Source: Paguma larvata
Lineage: Eukaryota > Chordata > Mammalia > Carnivora > Viverridae
Direction of reading: 5' to 3'
Length of the DNA: 64,000 nt
NCBI GenBank assembly: GCA_030068075.1
Contig: CM057826.1
Location: forward strand, 70,157,312 to 70,221,311
The stretch's first letter is position 1. Each line of letters begins with the position of its first letter. The notes under the pieces are model-generated. The model worked only from the letters and a program-made list of their open reading frames with translations, searched no databases and was not told the origin of the DNA. This document shows, one piece after another, positions 36,427-48,091 of this stretch. A program made the position numbers and the translations under genes.

Positions 36427-38711
36427 GAATTCTATTTATAAACACTGAAAATAGTATTTTCAAGCAACAGAAGACTTAAGCAACAAGAGCTTCTTTAGGT
36501 GCCCCTATTAATCTAAACCTAGAAACAGAGTTGGAGAGCTGCCTCCAGGTATGTTTAATGAGTGGGTTCTTTCTTTCTTCTGTAATTCTAATACTCCTCC
36601 TTCTGGGAATTGGGCTTCTTACCTAGCTTCCTCCAGAAGCTTCATCATACTTCTCCTTACATGAGGGCTAACTCTGATGTATAATTGCTATGTCACTGTG
36701 TTTGGTATCTAATTAGTGGCCAGAAGTATGCCATGCATTCATCAGCCTGGCTGCATTCCTAAATAAAGTAATAAGAAGGGAGGGTTACCTTAAAAATAAG
36801 TCCAAGTCATTCCTGAATACCTGGATGGAATTAGCTTATCTGAAGACACAGAGCTTGTGTTAAAAAAAAAAAAAAAGAGGAAGTAAATGTCCACTACATG
36901 TACTGTAATTTATCAGAACACTTAATTATCTCCTGTGGTATTTCTTAGTGAAAATAATGTGCAGTAATAAAAGTATCCTATAGTAATTTTGAGATACGGC
37001 AATAGGTATATAATAAAACATTATCTTAATCATTTAAAAATATTTTTGAAAACCTACTCAAGTCAAAACACTATAAAGAATAGACATAACATCATCCAAA
37101 AATGTTGGACCATATATTTTATTGAGAAAGAACAGTAAATATTTATGTTATTATATTTATGGTTATTTTATGGTTATTGCTAACGTTTCTATGGTTCTTA
37201 TTCAAAAGGCCTTTGGATTGACTGCGGATTTACATAACTTACTGCCCAATTTGGAAATATGCCTCTTTACCCACCCATGAAAATAAAACTATAGTCAATC
37301 TTATGGTATATTCAGATAACTTTTCTTGTCCTCGTTTATTTATTTAATTCACTTGAAGACTACTACTTTAAAATATCTCAATGCTTTGGTAGAGTTCACA
37401 ATGAGATGAAAATTGCCAATATAGTTCCCACCAACTTCCAAATAACATGATTATCATTAACATATATTGAAGTCCATTCTAGATACTTAACTTTAGTTAA
37501 TCCTATTCATTGGTTTGATATCTATGGTTGGAGGAAGTCTCTAAATTTTATTTTTGACTCTTTTGAGCGATTATGTACTCTTTCTGAGCTTAATACTGCT
37601 TTGGTATTACCTCAGGAGGAATTGAAAAATAATACAAATATTCAGGAAATAAAACTCATGAAAAAGAGCAATTTATATACATTGGGAGAATGTTTTCACT
37701 ATACTACTCAAGATTACCATCAATATTATTTGGTGGAACACAGGTTAATCCGTATTTTATGCCTTTTGGGTATGAGAAGCAGCATGTCGCCCTTGGAAAC
37801 ACTGTCTACTGGCTTGGCATTAGTTAAGTCCACTTGGCCTGAATTAGGGATTTATTCCAGCCCTGAAGATCTGAAATCATTCAAGTTTCTAATAGGGAAT
37901 AAGAATACCATTGTCCCCAAACCTCATTTCATACATCATAATTCCAAGTATCTTCAGGTTTTACAACCTAATATTTTAAATCATTTTTATCAGCATTCTT
38001 AATTTTAGATTCAGGGCATATTTCCTTGTTGTTGTTATTTGTTTTTGATTTGCTATTTCGTTTTAATTAGTGTAATCGGTATGATAGTGTAATTAACATT
38101 TTTATTCTTTGTATTCACTCTAGTTAGGGAAAGCTATGGTATGAGTTATTGGCAGGTACTTTTCCTCTTATTACATTGAAATTTTCTCATTTTTCACAGA
38201 TTTTCCATCTGTCCCAATTTTTCCTCTCCAAATTTAAATATTTGCAATATCATAATCTGGAAAAAGGAAGATTCTTACTAAGATATTATAGGGCATGTAG
38301 TACATGAAAATAGTAGCATATTAATTACATGTAAATTTGCTGCAAAGAGTTGAAATGATTCCTCTAACACCTACTTCTACCTGATCAATTCCATTTATTA
38401 ATTTACATTCTTTTCTAACTTACAGCCTGTGCTTTCATAGTTCTTATGGCTATTTGGTCTTTACCAAAAAAAACCTAAGTGTGAGCATGAGTATATAATT
38501 TTTAGGTACCACAACCTTTCTCGTTATCAATCACCAAAATGGTTGCCTCCTAGTGGGCAGAATATTTGCGCAAGATAATAACCCAATTCAATGCTACAGT
38601 TACACTGCTTCTTTATCAAACTGTGAATTCAAGTGAGGTTATCCATTTATGCTCATTCAGTGTTGTGTTGTGCAGTATCATGGGTTCTGGATCACTAGAG
38701 GATGTCCACTT
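36427..38711. other. AT-rich DNA containing one long open frame
   Basis: No repeat family recognised. The notable item is the 183-codon open frame at 37451-38002, listed separately. Confidence 0.5.
37451..38002 (+). pseudogene. Unexplained 183-codon open frame, possible old coding remnant
   Basis: The frame is open from just after a stop at 37448 to the TAA at 38000. In DNA this AT-rich, stops should occur about every 14 codons, so a frame this long is unlikely by chance (my rough estimate is about 0.01 per window). There is no early ATG; the first in-frame ATG (Met) comes deep in the frame. The product is not low-complexity. A segment reads GECFHYTTQDYHQYYL with C-x-LG about ten residues on. 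This is reminiscent of the C-terminal 'FYYAEDYHQQYL...C-x-LGG' part of methionine sulfoxide reductase A, but the rest does not align convincingly. No poly-A tail or splice sites are evident. It may be an exon, a decayed retrocopy or chance. Confidence 0.25.
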
Positions 38712-38724
38712 AAAGCACTGAGGA

Positions 38725-38904
38725 GGGGCCCTTGGGTGGGTCAGTCAGTCAGTTGTCTTTGGCTCAGGTCATGTTCTCTCAGTTCAGGTTTGAGCCTTGT
38801 GTTGGGCAGTGTGCCTGGAGCCTGCTTTAGATTCTTTGTCTCCCTCTAGCTCTCTACCCCTCCCCCACTTGCACTCTGTCTCTCTCAAAAATAAAAATTA
38901 AATA
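38725..38904 (+). mobile_element. CAN-SINE, plus strand, internally shortened
   Basis: The head is ggggcccttgggtgggtcag, and 'tgcctggagcctgctttag', a CT-rich part and an A-rich tail follow. The 'gctctgtgctgacagctcag' part is partly deleted. The 13-bp duplication aaagcactgagga is exact at 38712-38724 and 38905-38917. Confidence 0.96.
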
Positions 38905-38917
38905 AAAGCACTGAGGA

Positions 38918-40405
38918 TTTGGCCAATAGAAAAAATGAGTTATGGGCCAATTCCCAAACATCTATGATTCTGTTCTGTGAATATGGATTCATACTGGATT
39001 ATTATAATTTAAATTGTAGTAAAAATGCTACTATGTCTGTATTCTGTTGTAGCCATTTCTTAAAAAAAAACTAAAAAGAAAAATATGAGGGAGATAATAT
39101 AGCTAAATAAAAGCTCTAAGGAAAGAATCTTGATATTTTTTCTAGAAATATAACTGAATTCTACCTTGAGTGAAAAATATTAAATTTTTATTAATTCTCC
39201 AAATATGAGAGAACATATTTCTATTATAAAGATGATGAATTTTATGATAGCTACTTGGGCACATATTGTTTTGAATGAAATACAGTAATTAGCATAGACA
39301 CATTTTCTTTTTTTCTTAGAATTCTATACTCTAAATCATGAAGACTTGCTTCTTTATCAGAACTCATGGAATATAACGAGGCAGATGTTATATACCAAAT
39401 AAATCTGTTTTATCACATAAAAATCCTTTGACAAAATTAAATGCAAAATTTCCACTTGGATTATTCTAAACAGAAATTCAATGCTAAGTTTTAACAAACA
39501 CAAATTCAATCATTTTCATTCATTTTCACTGAATTCATTAGTTAACTCAGCTAAATACCTAACATTCAAATTTCTACAAGTATTTGGACATATTCTCTTC
39601 TTAAAGGACTACATAGTGCTCTTCAGTCCCTTTCCATTACTTCTCTAAATCAGTCTTATATTAATTTGTTTATCGAAATGACATACTATTGTTTGGAATG
39701 AATAAATTCAATAAAAAGGGTCAACCATTTTTGTACAATATGCACTGCCTAACAAATCCTGCATAACCATATGGTTTATTGGAATTGTTTACCATAAAAC
39801 AAAGTAAAAATATCATATTATACAACCAAATTTAGTTCAGCTTTCTTTGGAATGGAAAGAACATAAACGTTTGTAATCACAATATGGCTTTACTTTATAA
39901 AAATTTCACAGTACATTTATAATTAAGGTTTCTGAGAACACGTGGAGAAATACTATTTATATTGTCTTTACTAATAGACATGAAGAAAAAATATTTCATA
40001 ATTATCTCAAATATCTAAAAAAAATCTAGAAAAAAGTTTCCATGTATAAGGTTATATTTATAAATAAGAAAGTTTTACAAATTGTTATTCTTTGTATATG
40101 TACTATAAGCATCCTCTATATAGTTTACAAGTTTAATTGTTAATGGTGATAGATTTTTCTCTCTCTTTTTTTTTTTTTTTGTTATCACTTCAGGTACACC
40201 TATGGTCCTGAATTCCTAAATAGACATTTGAATACATAGGTAAATTATATAGTGATATAGTTTTTTTTGTGAAAGAAAACTTTTTAAAATTGATAAATGA
40301 TATTAAATTATAATGATTGTAATACTTTAAAATAATATTCCCTATACTGTCTTCTTTTTAGAGCAGTTAATTTGAACTTTTTGAAGCACTTGATGTCTCT
40401 TATCT
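38918..40405. other. Very AT-rich DNA, nothing recognised
   Basis: There are T runs at about 40168-40181 and A runs near 39061. No gene or named repeat was recognised. Confidence 0.45.
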
Positions 40406-41636
40406 TTTTGATTCTACGAATTCTGACACATGTAAGGTCGTCATCTCCATGTGGTTTGATTTGCATTTCTCTGAGGACTAGTGATGTTGACCATCTTTTC
40501 ATGTGTCTGTTGGCCCTGGACTTTTCTTTGTTGGGAAACTTTCAACTAGTAATTCAATATCCTTACTAGTAACTGGTCTGTTCAGATTATATTTTTCTTC
40601 ATGATTCAGTGCTGGTCTGTTGTGTTTCTGGGAATTTATCCATTTCTTTTATGTTATCCACTTTGTTGGCATATAATTGTTCATAATATTCTTTTATGAC
40701 CCTTTGTATTTGTGTGGTATCAGTTGTAATGCCTTCTCTTTCATTTATAATTTTATATGACACATTATATTTTTTCCTGGTTTGTCTCATTATCATCATG
40801 TTGATTTTGTTTCTCTTTTCAAAATAACAACTCATTTCACTGATTTTTTCCTTTTGTCTCTGTTTCATTTATTTTTGCTCTAATCTTTGGTATTTAATTC
40901 ATTCTGATAACTTTGGACTCAATTTGCTCTTCTTTTTCTAGTGTTTGAGAAATAAAGTTAGGTTGTTTGAGATATTTCTTATTTCTTAAAATAGCATTAA
41001 TCTCTATAAATGTCCATCTTAGGACCGCTTTTGTTGCATCTTGTAAGTTTTGGTTTGTTGTGTTTCTATTTCCATCTGCCTCAAGATATTACTTGATTTC
41101 CCCTTTGTTCTTTTTTTCCTGATCCATTTGTTGTTTGGGGACAAGTTGTTTAATATTTTCTAGATTTATACCTTAGTGACTGAGAAACGGGCAATTTTGG
41201 TGACTCCCTCTGTGCCGAGCTGTAGTGAGATAGCTGGTTAACAATTGCTTTGCTGTTTGCCACAGTCCTGGGGACTCGTGAATGGAAACCCTTTCAGACA
41301 TTTTTGGACCTGTCTCTTGGCAGCAGTTGCACAAGCTGGGGTGCAGATGTTTATGCAAACTCCTTCCAGGGATTATTTGGTGACTTTGGGTAGGCTGGAG
41401 GGAGACCATAAGAGCCGAGTCCACCACTCCCCTAGCCTCTAGGTAGAAGCACATAGGCCATGGAATTAATTTTGATGTGAGTATTTTCTCATTTATTTCA
41501 TGTGTGGGAGTCACTCAGCTATTTTGGGGATCCCTTTCAGAGAGAATCATTCTATGTATCAAAATTCGATGCATCCATGGGAAGAGGGAATTTAAGAGCC
41601 TCCTATGTTGCCACCTTGGTCAACTCCTTCTCTAAT
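40406..41636 (-). mobile_element. L1 fragment, minus strand, internally deleted but with 5' end
   Basis: From 40406 to about 41160 the sequence is reversed L1 ORF2: a C-terminal piece (to about 40515), then reverse-transcriptase N-terminal and linker parts. One encodes YNVSYKIINEREGITTD-like residues at 40599-40868. From about 41165 to 41636 it changes to a reversed 5' UTR whose end (ttgccaccttggtcaactcc) mirrors a typical L1 start. ORF1 and the ORF2 endonuclease are missing. It is older than the 26.7-33.1 kb L1. Confidence 0.82.
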
Positions 41637-41676
41637 ATACTCTTAAGTATGGTTCTCATCGAGAGCTTGGTCTTTT

Positions 41677-41892
41677 TTTTTTTTATTTTTTAACATTTTA
41701 TTTTATTTTTTGAGAGAGAGACAGAACATAAGACAGAGAGGGAGGGAGACATAGAATCCAAAGTAGGCTCCAGACTCTGATCTGTTGGTACAGAGCCTGC
41801 TGTGCACAGAGACAGTTCAACCCACAACAAATGCAAGATCATGACCTAAGCCAAAAGTAGGTCACTCAACCTACTAAGCCACCTAGGCGCCT
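41677..41892 (-). mobile_element. CAN-SINE, minus strand
   Basis: A reversed head (aagccacctaggcgcc) is on the right and a T-rich reversed tail on the left. A decayed duplication, gcttggtctttt (41665) against gcttgatctctt (41893), flanks it. It sits about 40 bp from the 5' end of the neighbouring L1 fragment. Confidence 0.95.
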
Positions 41893-41904
41893 GCTTGATC
41901 TCTT

Positions 41905-42776
41905 AAATGTTCTAACTCCTTATAGTCCAAAAACGTGCTCAAGAGATGATACAACTAGTCCATCAAGACCAGAAAGAAAGTGAAGGCCAATCCAACCGTA
42001 GAAACTACAAACTTCAACTTCAGAACTCTTATCCATCTTGAATAATATTTAAAGACAGGCTTTGCCCATTTTAAACGTAAAGGAGATGCCCACGGTGAAC
42101 ACAATGGCTTACTTACTTATGCACTGATATGGCTTGGCCAGAATTTAGTGAGGTTTCCCCTCTCTCCATAGGCGTATGAACCTGAGCTGACTCTCCATTT
42201 GAAGGTAGTACTAAGGAGGTAGAATATACTCTTTTTTAAAGCTCATTCTGATGATCAGCTGGCAATAGGAAGAAACGTGATCTGTTACACCACCTTTTCC
42301 CCTCTCAGTTCTTGCTGACCCTAGTTGACCCTGCTTACTACTCTGGATAAAAATCTTCCTATTTGATTTCTACAAGAAATACTTACAGATCTCCAGGTTT
42401 GGATGTTCTCTGTATTTCAATAGTCTTTTTCGATAATCTTTCCTGGCTGAGTTCAGATTTGTTTTTGTTTAAAAATATATTCAGAATATTATGCAAAGTA
42501 AAACAAAACTCTATTTTGATTGTACTGTTTTATATTTACTGATTTTTAGGCCCTGCATATAGAAATTGTTATTTCATTTAAAATTCCTTGGGAATGATAA
42601 CCATTCCATTGAGAATGGTAGCTACATGGTGTAGGAAGGGGTAGGTAACGGATTGTGTTTATATGAGTTATGTAAAGAGCCTAAACCGTTTGGTAACATG
42701 TTAATCTTTAAGCTGAATTTGGGGTAGATAAGTGTTATCTCTAAAATACTTCAATTTCTTGTTAAGGCTTTGATAG
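41905..42776. other. Unassigned DNA, nothing recognised
   Basis: No gene or named repeat recognised between the SINE and the solo LTR. Confidence 0.45.
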
Positions 42777-43174
42777 TGTTAAAAAGAAACAACAGGCCCA
42801 AAATGTAATCACTTAGGCTTAACACAACATCAGTAAACCAAGACTTAATACTTAATATAATTGTAGCTTCAGCCTTTCCCAGGAGTGTAACCTTTACCTA
42901 ATCAACCTGGAATTACTTGGATAGCACTTATGATGTAATCACTGATAAGACCCCTTGTGTTCCCTATCAGTAGGTTACCTAGCTTGAAACAATCCATCCT
43001 TTACTAATAAATTTTCTTTCCCCACTCCTTCTGTGCCTTTAAAAACCTTCTCTTTTCTGCAGCTTTTTGGAACTCCTTTCTATTTGTTAGAAAGAATGTT
43101 GCCTGATTCATGAATCATTAAATAAAGCCAATATCATTTTTAAATTTACTCAATTGAATTTGTTTTTTTTAACA
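42777..43174 (+). mobile_element. Solo LTR, same family as the neighbouring provirus, plus strand
   Basis: It starts tgttaaaaagaaac and ends ttttttttaaca, the TG...CA-type LTR form. Over its length it matches the reverse complement of the LTRs at 43486-43879 and 49806-50238. Shared blocks include 'ccaagacttaata', 'ttttctgcagct' and 'tgcctgattcatgaat'. It keeps a TATA-like ctttaaaaac and an aataaa signal (in cattaaataaagcc). No internal retroviral DNA adjoins it. The flanks atag and ataa may be a decayed 4-bp duplication. Confidence 0.88.
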
Positions 43175-43344
43175 ATAAAGGAAACAAGATAGGACTGTTT
43201 TTGGCATTTAATAGCTTTACATATTTCTTTCATTAGCAAGGGTTAAAAATAAATTGAAAACTATAAGATTCAAACTGTTTTTAATCAAAAACTTGGTACT
43301 CTAAGTTTTCTCTTGGCATGGTGTTCTTAAGTACAAGATTTGGT

Positions 43345-43485
43345 GTCAAACAGTTCCAGAATTAAATTTGTTGTTGACACCTTCTATTTCTGTCACCTTG
43401 AGAACTGACACAACCTTCTGAGCCTCTGATCCCTCATCTATGAGATGATGTGGCATAAGTGCTACCTCTTTGGGCTATTTTGAGG
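43345..43485 (-). mobile_element. MIR SINE, left part, split by the provirus
   Basis: The reversed MIR core is visible: 'cttctgagcctctgatccct', 'catctatgagatgatg', 'gctacctctttgggctattt', 'tgagg'. Homology stops exactly at the LTR edge. It resumes after the provirus at 50239 with 'gaggtaaaatggaaat'. Confidence 0.78.
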
Positions 43486-43879
43486 TGTTATACAACAATA
43501 TCCAACTGAGTAAATTTGAAGATCTAATTGGCATCGTTAAACAATTCATGAATCAGGCAGCATCCAACCTAACAAGCAGAAAGGGACTCCATTGAGCTGC
43601 AGAAAAGGAAAGACTTTTAAAGATAGAGAAGGAGTGGAGAAAAGGAAATTATTAGCAAAGAATACATTGTTTTAGGCAAGGATGCTCTTCTAAGGGAAAC
43701 CGGAGGGGTGAACCAGTAAGTTCCCTAGTGATGACCAGGAAATTCCAGGTAAACTGGATAAAGGTTACATTCTTAACGGGGTTGAAACTAGAGTTATGCT
43801 GGGTATTAAGTCTTGGTTTTCTGATATGAGGCTTCTAACATAAGGACTTCATTTGGAGATTGTGGTTTTGTTTTTAACA
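43486..43879 (-). repeat. 3' LTR of the provirus
   Basis: On the plus strand it begins tgttatacaacaatatcc and ends gtttttaaca. On the coding strand it therefore starts TGTTAAAAAC and ends in ACA. The block 'ggaaattattagcaaagaat' is identical in the other LTR. The poly(A)-signal position is mutated here. Confidence 0.88.
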
Positions 43880-43894
43880 ATTCTCCCCTTTTGA
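43880..43894 (-). promoter_or_regulatory. Polypurine tract of the provirus
   Basis: The minus strand reads tcaaaaggggagaat directly before the LTR's TG. This is the expected purine run that primes plus-strand DNA synthesis in retroviruses. Confidence 0.8.
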
Positions 43895-44199
43895 TATGAC
43901 TCTCAGCTTAACTGATAGAAGCGATCAAAATATAAAGCATTAGTACCTCTCTGAGCTACTGCTCTATATTTCTTGAAGCTTTTGGTGTGTGTGTGTGTGT
44001 GGTATTGACAGATCATAACTTCAGGTTCACAGTTTTTAAGACAACCATTTCCTTTGATCCTTAGGTAGATCATTTCCTTGGTGGTTACCAGTTACAAATA
44101 TGCATTTAAAACTTTTGAGGGAATACACACTAGGGAGATTATGATGATTACTCTAAGCAGGAGTTCCCAATGTTAGGAATGCACTTCAGAGCTAGGGTT

Positions 44200-45300
44200 C
44201 CCAAGACCACCAGTCAAATCGGGTAAGTCAAAGAAAGACCCCACTGAAGAGCCACTTTTTTAAGCTGAGTGGCTTGCTCAGTGTCCCTATGTAATTGAGT
44301 TTCAACTTTCCTAGAAATCCTAAACCAGGTGTGGCAGGTGGTATTGGCCAGAGCACAGATACCTCCTTGCTCTGCTTCAGTGTAATCAGAGGCTCCCCTA
44401 TTATCAAGAACAACTTGGGCCAGAGAGTTTAATGATCGTTGTTAGACAGACACTATCTTAGCAATAAATTTTGTAATATATTCAGGATTTAAGAAGAGGT
44501 TCTGGATGATATTTAATCCTAAACAGGGAAGTATTGCCCAGTGAAAGAAAGCAAATTCTGAGTCATGTATGCCTCCTGATAGGTCGTGGGGATTTTTTTC
44601 CACCCTAACTCAATGAGGTAAATTCAGAGGAGTTGGCCAATAAGATGTCTTTCGTTCACTTGTGAGAAGAGCTGCCCAGCTGTGTACAGGCTACCTAAGC
44701 AAGCACAAGCCCCAGGAAGATAATAAATGTCACAAACACAAACCCTGTTGGGGCACAAACCACTTTCACCAAGGTGGCGTTACTAAGGTGGCAGTTTTTG
44801 TTTTGTATTGTTTCGTTTTATGACAGGTCCAGTACTCTAACAGGCAAAGCTTACCCCATTAGCAATGGCCTGGGAAAAATGGATGAAGGCCAGTGCTAGA
44901 CTAAATGAAAGAAAGGGAAGAAGAAAGAGTTTCACATGTCAAGTATGAAGTTGTAATCCAGTGTCTTGGAACGATGCATTTTACCTCAGTGTCAGCTACT
45001 TCGCCTCCTCATCAATGTTCCTGGAAAGTCTCCAGAGTTCGTATGTCAGGTGGAGACTTTTCCAGTTGTGAGTTGCATGTCCAAGAGTTACATCCCTGAG
45101 GTTTGGCTGCCACCTGTTAGTGAGGAACATTTGGTTTAGTCCCTTCCAAGGAGAATCAAGGGCAGTCTTTGTTTTACTGATTCCAAATCATAAGGTTGAA
45201 AAACGACTGGATAGGTTAGTTTGGAGAACCATAGACAGATTTTTACAGAATCTAGAAGAATTTAGGATGTAGTCCAATTTATAGGTATACCAGAACCTCA
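44200..45300 (-). pseudogene. Retroviral env remnant, transmembrane-subunit region
   Basis: Reading the minus strand towards the 3' LTR, broken frames give the surface-to-transmembrane arrangement of a gamma-type Env. About 44.35-44.45 kb encodes an LDNR segment followed by a Gly-Gly-rich, cysteine-containing stretch. This corresponds to the immunosuppressive-type helix and the C-x6-C-C knot, with the last Cys replaced by His. An upstream part near 44.7-44.8 kb has the Cys-rich pattern before the transmembrane subunit. Multiple in-frame stops and frameshifts break it, so no Env could be made. It is too degraded to assign to a named ERV family. Confidence 0.72.
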
Positions 45301-46800
45301 AAGACATTTAATAGGATTAGAAATTAATACAGAGGTGTAAAAGTATTTTTTTCTCTTTACAATTTCCCTCATTTTAAGACTAATTTTTTACATTAAATTT
45401 TGCCCGATTATTTATATAAGTGTCCCAAGAACCGTGACTGACCACATAAGCTCTTGTTAAGGCTACTTTACTGGAATCTTGTAAGCAAGGTACCAGGTCA
45501 ATTTTTTTATTTAAGGGTCTTTATCAGCTCTGTAAAGTCAACCCTAGTTCTTTAAAACTGTCATAGCTGAGGATGCATATTTCTCCCCTATGGAATATTC
45601 TGGTCAAAGCTTTGGTAATATAACAATTATTTCCAAATGTGTTCTATTATGGAGAGAACAGGTTCTCACTGAACTTATGTAAATACCTATTTAGTCATGA
45701 TAAAGAGTACTCAAGAGTTTTTGAGTTTTAGAGGGATCAGGCAGGAAGAAAAAGTAAATGTTGACAGCTTAAGAAAAGAAAAAAAAGTTTTCTAAGGTCT
45801 AAAAATGTAAAACATTAGATAACCATCAATGTTTAAAATAAGTCACAAAACTTATTATCAACTCTTGTTCTGCTTGAATCATTTTTCTCCTAGTTCTGGA
45901 AATTCTTACCCATGATATGATATGAAAGTTATCAAAAATCTATGTTCTAAAGTCCGTGTCAGATTCTGTCCCCTAAACTTCTCTGAAGATGAAACACATT
46001 TATAGGAAGCTTTGTAGAAGCATCTGAGTAAAACAGTAAGTGTCTATAAATGAAAAAAGGTTTATAAATGAAATGGTTAAAGGTCTGATTAGAACTCATA
46101 ATGCAGTTGACAAAAAAAATTGGTTATTTATGTGGCATAAAACATTGTAAAAAAGTAAATAGAATTGTAACTGATAACATTATATCAGGATATATCAGAA
46201 TTTTAGAATTCTTTTACAATTTCTATAACACTTATGCTAATAATTATTACCCATACAAGCTAAGAAGGTTTAGCATGATTTATCTGACAATATTTCCCAT
46301 GTAAGTTAGCATATCAAATTATGAGAAAACAAATCTTCGAAATATTTCCGGTACATTCTGTAATATTTCAAAGTTAATTTGTGGTCAAAAGTCTTCACTT
46401 TATTTTTTGGTTTTGAGTATGTGACTAAACAGTATCATAGGTCACTGTGAAACAATACTTAGTTATCTATACAACCAAAGTGACAGACTTCACAGGTCAT
46501 TGCGGAAGGTTACAAAGTTCTGAAGAAAACTTAGCTCTTTTAGTATCAGGAAGGCTGAGTTTACTTAAGCAATCGAAGACCTGATAAAGACAAAACACAG
46601 AATCTTTGTATTTCTAGGCAGATGACATTAAAGATAAAGAAGAATCTTTGTTTACTATTTCTTTTTAAGAGCAGACCAATAATTTAAGGAAACTCTGTCC
46701 TTTTAACCAAGAAAAACAAAATTTAAATTTTGTATCAGTATACTTTCAATATTAAACCTCTTATTTTTAACCTTAGCCAGCTTGATTATGTATTAAAACT

Positions 46801-46915
46801 ACATTCCAGAGATTCCTTTTCCACATATCTCAAAAATTTTTTTAACGTTTGTATTTTGCCCTGTATTTTCCACTTTTTAAATAACTAGCTTTGCTCTTGG
46901 ACAAAATTACTTTCT
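46801..46915. repeat. Internal direct repeat, copy A
   Basis: It begins acattccagagattccttt and ends with tgctcttggacaaaattact. The same order is found at 47994-48091, about 1.19 kb away. Copy A is longer by about 17 bases in the middle. Confidence 0.85.
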
Positions 46916-47379
46916 TTTCACTCAACAAAAATGCATTTCCATTCCTATCTCCTATTACTGAGAGCATATAATACCCTATATTTTGTTTTGTTTTGTTTGC
47001 ATTCAGAAATGTTTCTCTTATTACTTCTAATAGTTTTATTCACATATATTAGAATTATTAACCCTTAGGAACCTTTAATTTCTAAAATTAAGTAAACTAA
47101 GTAAAATTAAGAAAACTAAGTAGTAATTAATTGTGAACCATTACATTAGCATTGTTTAGGCTGAGAACTTTATGAATACATTTCATAATTTCTAGAAACA
47201 TACTTCACAGTACAAATACAAAAAAGTTTTACTAACCCATGTTTACTTCATTTATCTTTAATTTGTCTGTAATAATAATAAACTTATGTTCAGTAATTAA
47301 TGTTTCATTTTTTCATTCAATTAATTTGCACCATTTAACTTAAGTTTTAAGTTACTAAAAGATTTTGGAAACTATTTTT

Positions 47380-47590
47380 TTTTATTTTTTTTTTAACGTT
47401 TATTTATTTTTGAGAGACAGAGCGTGAGCAGGGGAGGGGCAGAGAGAGAGGGAGACACAGAATCTGAAGCAAGCTCTAGGCTCCCAGCTGTCAGCACAGA
47501 GCCTGATACGGGGCTCGAACTCACAGACAGTAAGATCATGACCTGAGCCGAAGTCGGCCGCTCAACCGACTGAGCCATCCAGGTGCCCCA
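47380..47590 (-). mobile_element. CAN-SINE, minus strand, nested in the provirus
   Basis: The reversed head (accgactgagccatccaggt) is on the right and the reversed tail, a T-rich run with taacgtttattt, on the left. The 12-bp duplication gaaactattttt is exact at 47368-47379 and 47591-47602. It is well preserved and younger than the provirus. Confidence 0.97.
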
Positions 47591-47993
47591 GAAACTATTT
47601 TTAAGTAGACATGCCATAAAACAGAATTATTGTTAAAAAGTTAGCCTAAAAACTCCTATTTCACATCTACCTCCATCACTTGCTCCAGACAATTGTGCTT
47701 AGATTACCCACAGGAGACATTAGACCAAATAGACCATCAAAGTTTCCGAGAGATAACATGAGCTCATTTGAATAATAAACCCAAAATAAAATGTTGTTAT
47801 GCCTGCATTATATCCAATGTTCCTAATGCTAAGACATGTCTTTATTTGTTTATCAAAAATTACTCTAGCTCCTGTAAACTTGAAAAACTTTAGGGCTTAA
47901 TTTTTCAGTGCTCACTTTTAAGACAATTAAATAGAGGTCTTACACATTATTTTTGGCAGTAACATTCACGCATCTATAATAAACACATATTAT

Positions 47994-48091
47994 ACATTCC
48001 AGAGATTCCTTTTTCACAAATCTCTAATTTTTTTCCCTGTATTTTCCTCTTTTTAAATAACCTGCTTTGCTCTTGGACAAAATTACTTTCT
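47994..48091. repeat. Internal direct repeat, copy B
   Basis: This is the second copy of the segment at 46801-46915. A related motif, 'catctataataaacacat' just before it and 'catctatgatcgacatat' just after it, suggests further small duplications here. Confidence 0.85.

Noticed and set aside
37601..38002. Calling the long frame MSRA
   Set aside because: Only one short motif resembles methionine sulfoxide reductase A. The N-terminal catalytic Gly-Cys-Phe-Trp region is absent, so a gene name is not justified.
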